Of a stretch of DNA of 64,000 bases, positions 1 through 11,914 are shown piece by piece; positions within the stretch are counted from its first letter, which is position 1; every line of letters starts with the position of its first letter. The notes under the pieces were generated by a model. It was not told the DNA's origin, did not search any database, and was given only the letters and a program-made list of their open reading frames with translations. This DNA comes from Primula veris (taxonomy: Eukaryota > Streptophyta > Magnoliopsida > Ericales > Primulaceae), in NCBI GenBank assembly GCA_963682055.1, contig OY821747.1:22132126-22196125 (forward strand), written 5' to 3'. The position numbers and the translations under genes were made by a program.

Positions 1-21
1 AAAACAGATTCAAATAGATAA

Positions 22-159
22 ACATAAACTATATATCATTGTTCTCCTTTGGGTGATACAAAGACATATAACGCTAATTTTAATGATTCTAATACATAAA
101 CTATATATCATTGTTCTCCTTTGGGTGATACAAAGACATATAACGCTAATTTTAATGAT
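22..159. repeat. 72-bp tandem duplication
   Basis: Two nearly identical copies with a period of 72 bases, beginning at 22 and at 94, both starting with acataaactatat. The second copy is slightly truncated. Confidence 0.85.
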
Positions 160-1705
160 GCTATGATAATCTATAATTTGGCAATCATATACACTAATTA
201 GACATATTTAACATCTTTGGATGTAAATTTTGAATAGAATAGTATATTGGTTACCAACTAGTACGTCCATTAGTTATAAATTTGACAAATCCACCTTTGG
301 GTGATTATAATTATCTTATATTATAACAATAAACTTTAATTTACCATTGTATAATTTATTAGCATCCTAATGGGTAAATTTATTTACACAACTTAAGATT
401 TTAAAACTTTTGGAGTTTGGTGACTAACAATACAAATTTTTTACTGTAAACAAAACCAACAGTGTGGTAACACTATCACAGTAATGGAAAACACCATTCG
501 TAACAATTCGAGTGATCCTTTTACAAAACATGGGTGCTGTATCAGTAACATCTCACACCCAACTTTGGAAAGGCCATATTATAATTACTGAATTCAACAT
601 AGTCAAACTCAGACCAAGTTAAATCACCTTTTTCAAGTCATTTTTTTTTTTTTTTTTTTTTTTTTAACTAACCATACATCTATAATCCATTCCAAAGTCT
701 ATTTATCACCAGTCAACAGCACAATAAGATTAACAAACATGTATATTACATTCCCAGCAATTTTAAATATGATTATATTCACATTACAAACTACGATTTA
801 CGTTCAGTCCAGCTATTAATTAGTTGCTACATTTTAAACATGAAATCTGTTCTTCATCATTTTTTTTTTTTTATTTTTTTTTTTTTAACTTCTTATTAGA
901 GGATAACAGTAAAAAAGAAATCCATTTACTACAAATTTCATTGTATTTATATGAAAATTTGACCTCACATACAAATCTAAGTCAGAACTGTAAACTCTAA
1001 ATAATGAAATATATATGTATACTACATGTCTGCCAAACAAGTTTAATTTTTTAAAGTCACTTATTTTTCTTAGAATAACCTAACAACTAGAGTGTTAGAA
1101 TCATGTACCCAACATTATTACTCAAAAGTAGTATCAAAAGTTACTACTTTATTACTCAAAAGTAAAATAGCTCGACTGCTGTAACACACTATCCATAATA
1201 TGCATGCCATCACCACAAAATTTGACAAAATTCAATTCTCACTGTAACCATGAATTTTAGTCAAAAACTTTTAACATCGCTACATATTTTTTTATTTTTT
1301 TTTTAAAGTCCAAACAACTATTGGGTCATGACAGTTCATATAATACGGCCAATACACCTAAATTAAACTATTTGTCAAGTTAAGATGCAACTAACGTCCA
1401 AAATTGTTCTTTTACAATACTGACATATTATACATCTAACTTAATATTTTGTTTCATTCAATACTTTTATACATAAATATCATAATTTATTTACAACATG
1501 GTTTACGTGCAGACAAATCTAACCGAATAAATATATATACGGTTGTGTTAATATAACAGGTAACGTAAACAACAATAATTTAAACGTACATGCTTGAGCC
1601 ATAATAAAGATTAGCAGCGGAATATAATTTGAATCTAAACTTTGATAGTTAAATTCTAGGGTTTATACAATTTATTGATTGGAAAATTATGAGTTTTTAA
1701 ACCAT

Positions 1706-1717
1706 GCTCTGATACCA
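1706..1717 (-). other. Primer binding site (initiator tRNA-Met type)
   Basis: The plus strand reads gctctgatacca, the exact complement of TGGTATCAGAGC, the usual initiator tRNA-Met priming site of plant LTR retroelements. It lies two bases from the TG that opens the putative LTR, so the element reads on the minus strand. Confidence 0.7.
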
Positions 1718-1719
1718 CA

Positions 1720-2188
1720 TGTAATATATATTCTATAAACCTTTAGATTAATTTAAAGGAACATGGATCGTTAACTTCATAATTTTCACAACGATATGAA
1801 TAAAGATTGAATACTTACCTTGAGCCATTGCGTAGTTTACTGCTTAAGCTTTTATGAGATACGGTCTTCTCTCTCTTAGCCCTTCCTTAATAATAAATAC
1901 TATTATATATATTTCTCTGTATGTTCTTGATGGTGAGAATATAGTACTATTACTATTATTTTATAGGTAGAGAGAGGGAACGTATAACAGTGTCCCCCAC
2001 TTCTCACGTTCCATCAACGTGATAAGTGGTAGTATTAGTTTAATATTAATCTTTAATCCTTATCTAATACTAACTATTTTTAATTTATCTTTAATTAATT
2101 ATTTAACCAATAATATTAATAAACTTGATAATTATCCAAACCATTATTCATTTAACATATATGACACTAGGCCATATATTTTCTAACA
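1720..2188 (-). repeat. Putative LTR (5' LTR of a minus-strand element)
   Basis: This stretch begins TGTAAT next to the priming site and ends TCTAACA, giving the TG...CA ends of an LTR. The second LTR is outside the window, so the outer boundary rests only on the terminal CA and could be wrong. Confidence 0.45.
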
Positions 2189-3581
2189 TCATGCTGCAAA
2201 CTAGTTTGTAAACTATTAATATTCCGTGAGTTTTCTTTTGTATTCGGGCTTTGGTTTCTTATTAACTTCGCACAATTCTGAGATCATTTTTTTGATAAGT
2301 TTGTTGGGGAAAAACGTAGTACTCGGAGATTGTACTTCGATGAACCTCTTCTCAAAAGTCTATAGCAAAGAAAGAATCAACGATGAGATTGAACCATTAA
2401 AACAAACTCACTAAATCGTTGATTTATTATCAATAAAAAAAAAAACTAATGTCACGTAACATCTATGTTTGGTGGGATGGTCTTTCCCATAGCGATTGTT
2501 TGCTTGCAGTTGTTGAAGAAATGAGATGAAATTCAAAAGAATCAATTGAGATGATATATAATTTTTTTTTAACTGATATATAAGAGCATACTCTAATTTA
2601 TTTATTTTTTAAGAACAAACTTTCATTATACTCTAATTTATTTATTTATTTTGTAGGACTCTATAACCCACTTTTTTACAAGTTACGTAAAAACAACTGA
2701 AATGACTAAACACATAAAGTTACATATAATGGAAAACGAATTTTATTAAAGGACTTAAAAAATAACCCCTCTAAAAAGAATTACCGTGCAGTCATGGCTT
2801 TGAAAAAATGGAATTTTCCGTTATAGACTGTTTTATATTTTGACACTCGCATCTAAAGTTCCGCCATTAAATACGAGTTCAAATGTCTAAATGGAATCCA
2901 GTATATGCAGTTGATGGAAGACGATAGCATCAATAACAATCTACGGTCTAGTTCACTTGGCTGAGTGGATGTAGCTGAAAGTGTATTCATAAACCTATCA
3001 ACTCTATCTTTACTTTTTTCTAGAATAATTTTTCTTATATCATAATTGTGTCAAATTTAGAAGTGATATTGACTTTGTCTTGATTATTGCCTAATTGTTT
3101 TACCAAGTAAGTTTTGTTTCCGGACTTTTTTTTCTTTCAGTTGAATTTGTTTGTCTATACGTGAGTACGAAAAAGATAAGTTCATCGACCCGTAACTATG
3201 TGGAGATAGTGGGGTGTTTTCATCATTATATGTTTTTCACTTCTCTTAAAGTTGTTGGAAATAAATTTGCAAGTAAGAATGATAGGAATGTGGGAAGAGG
3301 ATAAATTTATATATGAGAAAAAAACTTATATCAATATTATAAGTTTTTTTTTTTGTTGTATTTTCTTGACTTCGTTACAAATGGTAAAACTCACTCCTAT
3401 TTATACTACATCTCCACCATAATGTGTGGTGGTGATTATATTTGATCCAATGGTATAGAATAATCTCTAGATCTGAGGGGGAATAAATGTAGTACACTCG
3501 ACTACATTTAAGTATTAATAAATATGATAGCAAACTATAAATATTAACAATTTAAGTATTAAACTTAGTTATGTTTTCAAA
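2189..3581. other. Intergenic, no gene seen
   Basis: AT-rich sequence. The open frames at 2226-2414 and 3095-3304 are short, lack recognisable domains and have no splice context. I see nothing functional that can be supported. Confidence 0.6.
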
Positions 3582-3728
3582 AATCAGACATTTCGATCGA
3601 ATTGATCTCATAATCGTGTCACGTTCGATTACACGACTAATTTAATGGGTATTTTTCCTTCCTCCCTTATTTTATCCATTCAAATTGAAGGGTACAATTT
3701 GATGTATGATACTATTGTTTTTTGAGGG

Positions 3729-5055
3729 TGTTAGGTCCAGAAATTGGCTAACTTATTTGTCATTAATATGGTCGTTTTATTGACTTTAATCTGATATAAA
3801 TTGTTGCGTTTAATTGTTTGAGTTTATGTGAGTTTACGTGTTACTAAGGTATTTCAGTTACAACTGAACTTTCAACTCAGCTGGTGAAGACAGATTACAC
3901 TTTCAGTTATAACTCACATATAACTGAATTAATGACGAATTTAATTGTGAAGATTCTGTCAACATAGATTTTTGAATTCTTATGATTAAAGATTTATCAT
4001 TGGTATTAGTAGAAGGAATTAAATTAAGTCACAAGATATTCACCAAATTATGAAAGTCAAATCAATTTAGAATAAAAGAGTAAACATGAAAAAGGAAAGA
4101 TTTATGAAGATAAAAAAGGAGTCCAAATCTTCTACCCCTTCCGTGCCCCATTGCTTATTTTTACTCAAATTTTAAATTTTCACAACTTATACCGCAACTT
4201 TATAAACTTTTATATTATATTGTATTCAAATTTTAAAACATTTGAACATAATATTGTTTTAAACAATTTTTTTAATATTCAATATTTAATTTACACTAAT
4301 TTATACATTTATTGCAAAACAAATTTTGTGTGGATTTTTAAAAAAAAATAAATTATTGGAATGTATTGATACATGTATTATAGTAATTGTACAAATTTGT
4401 TCAAGTTTTTTAGAAAAAAATTTCGGATAAAATAAGCAAGGGGGCACGAAAGGGAGTATAGAAATTAGGTAGAAGATTTGGACTCAAAGAAAAGATATCG
4501 ATGAATTTCGAAATAAAGAAAATGAGTACTTGATTGATAACAAGATCAACAAAGGAAATATCAAATCAATTACAAGATTGTAGATTGAAGAAAGAAGATT
4601 TGATTGATATTTTATTTAATCTTGTAACCGTATTATATAAACGGAGTAGAGTTATAGTTTTTACTTACCCCTCATAAAAAAATATCAGACATATTATTAT
4701 AGAGAGAGAAAATAAAACACACAAGTGATATTCATAAAAACAATCATAGAGTTAGGTGTAGAGAGATTGATAGTATTTAAGTAGTGAGCTATTAGGTTAG
4801 GCAAATACTTGAGTGTCTCAGAGTGTTGTAAGTCTCAAAATCTATTCTTGTCCTTGATATATCAATAAATCACTAGGTGAGTGCCTCGAATACGTACATC
4901 TAAGCACTAGATCGAACTTCGTAATTAAAATCGTGTGTCCAGTTTTGTTTATTCAGTTTTTGGTATTGAGTTCTGTTCAGTTACAACTTGACTTAAAACT
5001 GAGTTATAACTGAAAGCGTAACTGCAACTTGAAACTTAGGCAATAGTTTCTTTCA
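3729..5055 (+). repeat. Left LTR of the gag-only Copia element
   Basis: 1327 bp. Without the MITE at 4119-4485 it is 960 bp, close to the 967 bp of the right LTR. Palindromic CAGTTATAACTGA-type motifs cluster at both ends. Confidence 0.9.
4119..4485. mobile_element. MITE nested in the Copia left LTR
   Basis: A 367-bp stretch absent from the right LTR. Its inverted termini are GAGTCCAAATCTTCTACC at the left and the matching GGTAGAAGATTTGGACTC at the right. The subterminal CCGTGCCCC / GGGGCACG also pairs. The flanks are A/G-rich (ataaaaaag and aaagaaaag, 7 of 9 matching), compatible with a degraded 9-bp duplication as in Mutator-type MITEs, but this is weak. The interior is low-complexity AT sequence and its small open frame is not a gene. 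Confidence 0.8.
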
Positions 5056-5056
5056 A

Positions 5057-5823
5057 TTGGTATCAGAGCCTCGCGCTCGATATACGTCGTGTGGATCCGG
5101 TGTTTCAAGTAATATGGACTCAATGAATGAAGACGTATCAATTAACAGACCACCGTTACTGTTAGGATCATCTAACTATGTTTTTTGGAAAGTAAAAATT
5201 ATGGCATTCATCAAATCTCTTGATAAGCTTTCTTGGGATGCTATAGTCGATGGATAGTCTGTTCCTACTGCTGGAAGTGGTGATAATAAAGTTGAAAAAG
5301 TTTCAAACTCGAATTTTAAAGCCTTAACATCAATTTTCCGTGGAGTTAAGATGAATCAGTTCAAAGTACTAGTCCGTAACTGTATTGTTGCCAAAGAAAC
5401 ATGAAATACTCTATTAGTTACATTTGAAGGCACAACGAAAATAAAGGCATCCAGGCTTCAACAAATCACAACCAAATTCGAAAATTTAAGAATGGAAAAA
5501 AATGAGAGGATTGAGAAATTCAATTCAAGGATCAGTGATCTCGCAAGTAAAAATTCAGCACTAGGTGAGCACTATTCCGAATCTAAATTGATAAAAAAGA
5601 CTCTCCAATCTTTACCCTAAAGATTCGAGATGAAGGTAATAATTATCGAATAATCTAGTGACTTAGAATCAATGAAGATGGAAGAGTTGATCGGAAATCT
5701 AACAACCTGCGAGCTAAATTTTCAAAACAAGGCTGGAAAAGGAATTGCGTTCCAAGTTAAGAAGAAAAATTCAGTTATAACTGAAACTGAAGATATATAT
5801 CCAAGACTCTTGTTTGGAGTTTA
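5057..5823 (+). pseudogene. Copia gag polyprotein, decayed
   Basis: The reading frame begins near 5111 with a Copia-type gag start. It contains RPPLLLGSSNYVFWKVKIMA, the segment that opens many Copia gag proteins, followed by a helical region (ASRLQQITTKFENLRM...) typical of the UBN2-type gag domain. In-frame stops interrupt it: a TAG at the expected tryptophan codon near 5255, then further stops near 5401, 5618 and 5650. No zinc knuckle follows before the frame ends near 5821. The product would have been the capsid-like structural protein of the particle; this copy cannot make it intact. Confidence 0.75.
5058..5069 (+). other. Primer binding site of the gag-only Copia element
   Basis: Exact TGGTATCAGAGC, two bases after the left LTR. 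Confidence 0.85.
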
Positions 5824-6349
5824 AGTTGAGTAATATGGAATGAGTTGGCTATTATGTTCTTGATTCTGGTTGATTGATTATTGGAGAAAGTCTGTATTTG
5901 AATTGTTTGTTTTTGGTTTTAGAAAGCCTGTGTCTTGTTGATGTTCAATCCAGTAATGATGCATAGTTTGTCTTTTATTTTGCAAAAAGAGGAGAAATAG
6001 AGAGTATGTTATAATTAAACTGCCGGATGATATTTGTGTGGTTTAAGCTATTCTCAAGTCTTTTGTTCTATGTTGCTATACTATGTTTGAATACTTATTT
6101 ATGATTTGTGGTTTATGAAAAATTGACACATGAGTTATAACTAGAAAGTGACTCAAAAATTCAGGGGGCGTTTAACAGATGAAATATCCATTTATAACTG
6201 AATAAGTAACTCATGGAGAGTTTTGTGAAAATCTAATCTGTGCTTAAACTCTGTTTATATTCGATTAAATGGCTCTTGTTTGAAGGGGAGTTTATATATG
6301 TTGATTACCAACTCTAGTTTTTACCAAATTAAACGACAAATGGGGAGAT

Positions 6350-7316
6350 TGTTAGGTTCAGGAATTGGCTAACTTATTTGTCGTTAATATGGTTGTTTTA
6401 TTGACTTTAATCTGATATAAATTGTTGCGTTTAATTGTTTGAGTTTATATGAGTTTATAGGTTGCTAAGGTATTTCAGTTACAACTAGACTTTCAACTCA
6501 GCTTGTGAGAACATATTACACTTTCAGTTATAATTCACATATAACTGAGTTAATGACGAATTTAATTATGAAGATTCTGTCAACATAGATTTCGAATTCT
6601 TATGATTAAATATTTGTTCTTGGTATTAGTAGAAGTAATTAAATTAAATCAGAAGATATTTTTCAAATTACGAAAGTCAAATCAATTTAGAATAAAAAAG
6701 AAAGGAGGAAAAAGGAAATATCTATGAAAATAAATAAGGAAATATGTTTGAATACAAAGGAAAGATCTTGAAGACGTGTAATGAATTTTGAAATAAACAA
6801 GATCAGTACTTGATTGATATCCAGATCAACAAACGAAAGATCAAATCAATTAGAAGATTGGATTGATATTTTATTTAGTCTTTTAACCGCTTTATATAAA
6901 CAGAGTAGAGTTATAGTTTTTACTTACCCCTCATAAAAAAAGATCACACATATTATTATAGATAGAAACAAAAAAAAAAAACACGAGTGATATTCAGAAA
7001 AACAATCATACACTTAGTTGTAAAGAGATTAATAGTGTTTAAATTGTGAGATGTTATATTAGATAAATACTTGAGTGTCTCAGAGTGTTGTAAGTTTCAA
7101 AACCTATTATTGAATTTGACATATCAATAAATCACTGGGTGAGTGCATCGGAGACGTAAATCTAGCAATAGACCGAATTTCGTAATTAAAGTCGTGTGTT
7201 CAATTTTGTTTATTGAGTTTTTGGTATTGAGTTCTGTTCAGTTACAATTTGAGTTAAAACTGAGTTATAACTGAAAGTTTAACTGTAGCTTGAAACTTAG
7301 GCAATAGTTTCTTTCG
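6350..7316 (+). repeat. Right LTR of the gag-only Copia element
   Basis: 967 bp, alignable along its whole length with the left LTR once the MITE is removed. Substitutions and small indels are scattered throughout, so the insertion is not recent. Confidence 0.9.
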
Positions 7317-7442
7317 GAGGGAAAATATATATGTGTGTTTTGGGGGGAAGGAGGAGTGGAGGGGGGAGATTAATACATTTTAATCTGGTCGCGTGATGGC
7401 ATGCGACACGGTTATGAGATCGATTTGGTCAAAAGTACTGAT

Positions 7443-8176
7443 TGTTGAGTGAACATATATAAATCGGAGACAAAGTTATAGTTGAGTGAACTCCGTTATC
7501 AAATTGTTGCAATAACAACATAGACTAAATTGTTTATCTTCCTAACCGGGTGCTGTTCTCATTGTTGATATTTTTGTTCTCATATTCGGCCAAAAGTAGA
7601 CGAATGCTGCACCTCGTAGTTCGCACTATTCTTGTTGTTGATGCTTACGAATTCTTACAACGCTTTGGGTACCTCTGTGATAATATAACAAACGGAGAAA
7701 TGATGCAATGATTGAGACTTCTTGTTTAATTAGTATAGGTGTAGCTCTTTAATATTCTTTGTACCCTTAATTCTTTGCAACGAAAACTAAATTGTACTTA
7801 GTACATTTATTATCACGTAACATTATTTGAATAGATAAAAATCAGAAAGAATCGAATTTGTAGAAGTGCAAGATAATGTGTATAATTAATCATAAAGCTG
7901 GGTAAATTTAATTCATGTCCCAAAATAGTCATGCTAGCTTTTCTTTCACGGTTTCACCACCTATATTTGGCATACGAAGATTTTTCATTTCTTATTTTGG
8001 TGTATGCCAACTCAAGATAGAACACATCTCCTGAGTCCATATAGTGATGCTCAAGATATATATTTTCTAATTAGTGCAAAGATGTTTTGTGCTTAGTTGG
8101 CATACATCAAAAAAAGAAATGAAACAACTTTTAATTAATATGGGAGCATTTTTTCTATTATTGTACAAATGCTACC
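7443..8176. other. Upstream region of the GDSL gene
   Basis: AT-rich, no open frame of note. It probably holds the promoter of the gene starting at 8285, but no element apart from the TATA match can be supported. Confidence 0.5.
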
Positions 8177-8183
8177 TATAAAT
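8177..8183 (+). promoter_or_regulatory. TATA-box candidate of the GDSL gene
   Basis: TATAAAT about 100 bases before the ATG at 8285, a sensible distance for a plant promoter with a short 5' UTR. Prediction only. Confidence 0.45.
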
Positions 8184-8284
8184 GGTTTGATATTGCAACT
8201 TCCATAAACACATGCAAACTCTCTTTCGTTCAGTGAGCGAGAGATAAATCGATAAGTTGGGGTTTGTGACCTTTTGTTACCGTC

Positions 8285-11200
8285 ATGGAGTTAGGAATGA
8301 AACTTGGTGTCCTTGCTTTGTTATTTTTTGCGTTTTCCGTTAATGCTCAAAGTAGTTCGGAGAAATGTAATTTTCCTGCAATATTCAATTTTGGAGACTC
8401 GAATTCCGACACAGGAGGATCATTTGATCTTAATCTCTTCCCCGGTTTTGGCTGGCCATATGGTTTTAGTACGGGCAAGTTTTTCAAGAGGGCTTCAGAT
8501 GGTCGTCTCATAATAGATTTCATAGGTAAAGGGTCCTCTTTAAACTACAGATAGGGTGTTTTTTGAGCCTTTCTTTTCGGGTACTAAAAAACCAATTTAT
8601 AAAGTTTTCTAATGTTAAAAAGCTAACAAAGGCAAAACTTCAATCAATGACGGCATACCGGAAGAAAGAATAGAAAAAAAGCCCATTAAAAAACTTTCGA
8701 ATGCCAAACTAGCACTGATTTACTTATCTAATAACTAGTAATCGTACCCCACGCGTTGCGTGTGCGGCGCGTAGCAATAAAAATATAGAAAATAGGTATA
8801 GTTATGATATAAATATGTGAATAATACAAAAAAAAACATAATTTAAGATTTAAAAAAATGTTTGGTTGTTAAATAGTGATAAATAGTTTTGTTAGTTTTT
8901 ACTTTTTATATTTTTATGTGAGTATGGTATTATTGTAATTAATATAAAGGTGTATGTTATTTTTGAAAAAAAATAGCTAAATTAGGCAGACTTATTTGAC
9001 TTTATTTGACTTATTATAATAGAATGAAAAATGATATAACTCACTGAGACAGAGATTTTTCTTAAATCTGGGATAACTCGTGTTTCAATGTCATGACTCA
9101 TACGTTTATTTCTCTCTTACTGAGAATAGACTCATGGCAATAAAACGAGACTATTATGACGAAATCCTCTTTGTATCTCATACACACCGCACTCGGTATG
9201 TCTGGATATATATTACATGACGTACTTCTACAGTCAACTCACAAGTGAAAACAGTATTAACAACCACACAGAGACAAGAAAAATATAAGTATGCCATAGT
9301 AGGTTTTTAACGCGACCAAAAAAATTGCTATATGGCTTGCGCCATGCTTAAGGATGTGTTTGTAATCCGAAAAATATCATGGAAAAGAAAAGAAAAGTAA
9401 AACCAAGGAAATTGAACTTAAAATAATTTTTCGGTCATGTGTTTGGAAAATTTGGAAAATCAAGAGAAAATAAAAGAAAAAAAGTGGAGAGAGAAGGAGC
9501 TAGTCCCACTTTTTATATTTGTTTTCATTTTCCTTCCAATTTTGAAAAAAAAAATGATTTCCCTCGTTATACAAACAAAGTTTTCCCTCACTTTTTTTTT
9601 TTTTTTTTCCATTGGTTTTCCTACGCAACCAAACACAAAAAAATGTTTCTCGGAAAATCATTTTCATTTTTCTATGAGTTTTCCGGGTTACAAACACATC
9701 CTAAATGTAATTAAAATTGTAACTAATTATCACTTCTAACGTCTAAGGTTTTGTGGGATTGCTCTCTACTTTTCTGATTTCATGTTTCATCAGGAGGTCG
9801 AAAGTGGTTTGTTTTGTGGGATTGCTCTCTACTTTTCTGATTTCATGTTTCATCAGGAGGTCGAAAGTGGTTTGTTTAATATAATATATTACTAAAGTGT
9901 TTTTAGATCATTGGCGATATAAGAAATACTTGTAAAGTTCTTTTTAGAAATAGAAGCTTGCTTCTCGGGTTACTCTTCGCATGACGTGCAACCAAAAAGG
10001 AATTTATTTGTAATTTATTTTGGTCGTGTTTTACAGCTGAGAGCATTGGACTTCCCTACTTGAATGCAAGCGTCGGCAATGGGACGAGTTTTAAATACGG
10101 TGCTAATTTTGCGGTGGCAGGTCAACGGGCAAATTCTGATCGAGTTACCTATGCACATTTTTGGGACTACCCCTTGGGTGAACAAGTATCTCAATTCTTG
10201 GCTTTAAAGTCTAGCGCCATTGCCGGTAACATCTCTCGCTCCCCTTTCCCTAAGTATAATGCAATACACAAACTATAAGTTTTTCCACGAATGAAATATT
10301 TCTTGATTGATGAATGATACGGATTTTGAGATGCAGTGAGCCAGTGACTATGAAATAAAACACCAATGCCTTTTATGTCAATATTTGTGCTTATTTTTCA
10401 ATGCACACATCATTGTGTTATTTATTTTCTGTGTCAACTTTATACTTTTTGTAGACAAAGAACCAGACTCTACAAGTATCTATCCGAAACCAACAGTTTT
10501 TTCTGAGGCTCTATATACCATTGATATCGGCCAAAATGATATCGGGAGTTTGCTCTTCAAAAATGCATCTGCCACACTAGACGACTATGCCAAAGCTGTG
10601 AAGGTAGAATACTAAGCTTCAATAGGCAACTAATTAATTCGATATCATTGATGAAATTAAGAGAAGAAGTTCAGGCCCCCTGAAATATAATAGAACATAC
10701 TGATTAAATTAAGTTACAGCTTAACCAATAAGCTAAGTAGATATACAATATTCTCGTCCAAGATAGATGTGGCGACTCGTATATGGGGTTAAGTTATCTT
10801 AAGCATGTAAAAGCTCATTCGTTTTCGCTTCTGCATACTTTTATGCAATTACGGTTATCTGTTGCATCACAATATTTGCATCCCCGAGGATTTCATTCTA
10901 TCTCCATTAAAGCTAAAAAAAATATTTGAATGCATGACAACACTAAGCAGGTTTCATTACACCAGTGACTTTTACGATAATTTTGTTGCTAATTCATAAT
11001 TGCTCAATAATTTTTTTTTAACTTTGATAATCTGCAGAGGCTACTCAATGATGGAGCAAAATACTTCTGGATACATAACACATGCCCATGGGGTTGTTTG
11101 CCGAAAGCTTATACAGGGTGCGGAGAAGGTTTGATGAAGACGTGTACTAAGGACGAATATGGGTGCATAATTGAATACAATAATTTATCTCAGCAGTACA

Positions 11201-11914
11201 ACTCGGAACTACAAAAGAGGGTTGATCAGTGGAGGAAAGACCACCCCGAAGCAGTTTTCACACTTGTAGATATGTATGCAGCTAAACACAGTCTAGCGAC
11301 CAATGCTACAGGTAACGATCTAAGAATAACATCATCCTTTTCAAAACCAGTCGCAGAGACGTGTTGGAAAATCACTATAAGAAATTGACTTGATGCAGAC
11401 GCCATGTTGCTGAACTGAAATTGATGGTAAAATGAGTTGCTAAATTGTTTTACCAGAAAGAGACTGTATATAGCAATAAAATCTGTCTTACTAAACACAA
11501 TTTTGTAGTGAATGGAAAGTCGTGCTTATAGTATGTAAAGGCAAACAATTTATCATAATGCATCCAAATAAATCCATAATTTTCTATTTTACTTAAATAA
11601 GAACTTTGGATTATTCAATTTATTATTTACGTTTAGGGACTAATATAATAATATATCATGATGATGTTACAGGCTTTGGCAGTGCATCGAGATCTAAGTG
11701 GTGTTGTGGTGACAAAGATTTGGGTTGTGATCAAAAGGCTATAAAGAAAGATACTAATGGAGCCGAGTATGTATGTGATGATCCATCGAAGTATTATAGC
11801 TGGGATGGTATGCATTACACTGAAGCTGCAAACAAATATATAGCCAATCTCATCATTGACGGATCATTCTCTGAACGACGAGTACCGCTCACCAAAGCTT
11901 GTCGAAAATCATAA
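8285..11914 (+). CDS. GDSL esterase/lipase, ENOD8/fucosidase-like subgroup
   Basis: Five exons: 8285-8525, 10037-10225, 10455-10603, 11038-11311, 11673-11914. All introns are GT-AG, and the total is 1095 nt, a 364-residue protein, the normal size for the family. Residues 1-21 form a hydrophobic signal peptide, so secretion to the cell wall or apoplast is expected. Block I reads FNFGDSNSDTGG with the nucleophile Ser39. Block II has Gly102 in YGANFAVAG. Block III is GQND (169-172). Block V is WDGMHYTEAAN with the catalytic Asp329 and His332. All catalytic residues are present. Plant GDSL enzymes hydrolyse acyl esters of lipids or cell-wall carbohydrates; the substrate here cannot be told. Intron 1 (1.5 kb) carries a MITE and a tandem duplication. 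Confidence 0.92.
9351..9702. mobile_element. Fold-back MITE in intron 1 of the GDSL gene
   Basis: The termini AGGATGTGTTTGTAATCCG (9351-9369) and CGGGTTACAAACACATCCT (9684-9702) are inverted copies with one mismatch, and the similarity continues inward for about 40 bases. The interior is rich in GGAAAA / TTTTCC and largely palindromic, which is why open frames appear on both strands; none is a gene. No clean target duplication was found, so the superfamily is open (hAT- or Mutator-like). Confidence 0.75.
9749..9874. repeat. 63-bp tandem duplication in intron 1 of the GDSL gene
   Basis: Two copies with no difference seen (9749-9811 and 9812-9874), each containing TGTGGGATTGCTCTCTACTT and a CAGGAGGTCG segment that resembles a splice acceptor. 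Confidence 0.9.

Larger units (their letters stand above)
1..1719 (-). other. Non-coding internal part of an LTR element
   Basis: There is no open frame of note here. The stretch is AT-rich with long T runs (around 643-665 and 860-886). It lies directly inside a primer-binding-site match (1706-1717) and a putative LTR (1720-2188), so I read it as the leader or internal region of a minus-strand LTR retroelement that continues beyond the left edge of the window. Short motifs such as CTTTGGGTGAT recur at about 48, 119 and 295. No gag or pol similarity is visible, which would fit a non-autonomous element, but only one end is in view. Confidence 0.45.
3729..7316 (+). mobile_element. Gag-only Ty1/Copia element, non-autonomous
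   Basis: The left LTR spans 3729-5055 and the right LTR 6350-7316. Both open with TGTTAGGT and close with GCAATAGTTTCTTTC plus A (left) or G (right, so CA has mutated to CG). A 5-bp target duplication, GAGGG, flanks it at 3724-3728 and 7317-7321. The tRNA-Met priming site TGGTATCAGAGC is at 5058-5069, and a purine-rich tract (tggggaga, 6341-6348) precedes the right LTR. The interior is only about 1.3 kb and holds a decayed gag. Protease, integrase and reverse transcriptase are absent, so movement would need enzymes from another Copia element. The left LTR is longer because a MITE inserted into it. Confidence 0.9.
3582..7442. mobile_element. Palindromic MITE split by a Copia element
   Basis: Imperfect inverted arms of about 65 bases lie at 3582-3647 and 7377-7442. 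Both contain GATCTCATAA(T/C)CGTGTC on one strand. Removing the Copia insertion (3729-7316 plus one copy of its target duplication) leaves a fold-back element of about 270 bp. No target-site duplication for the MITE itself was resolved. Confidence 0.55.

Noticed and set aside
5058..5069. TGGTATCAGAGC and its complement looked like a tRNA fragment (also at 1706, 33973, 41794 and, altered, at 49090)
   Set aside because: Each is next to an LTR boundary and matches only the 3' end of initiator tRNA-Met; these are priming sites, not tRNA genes.
9437..9739. Overlapping open frames on both strands
   Set aside because: They result from the palindromic MITE in an intron and give low-complexity Lys/Phe-rich products.
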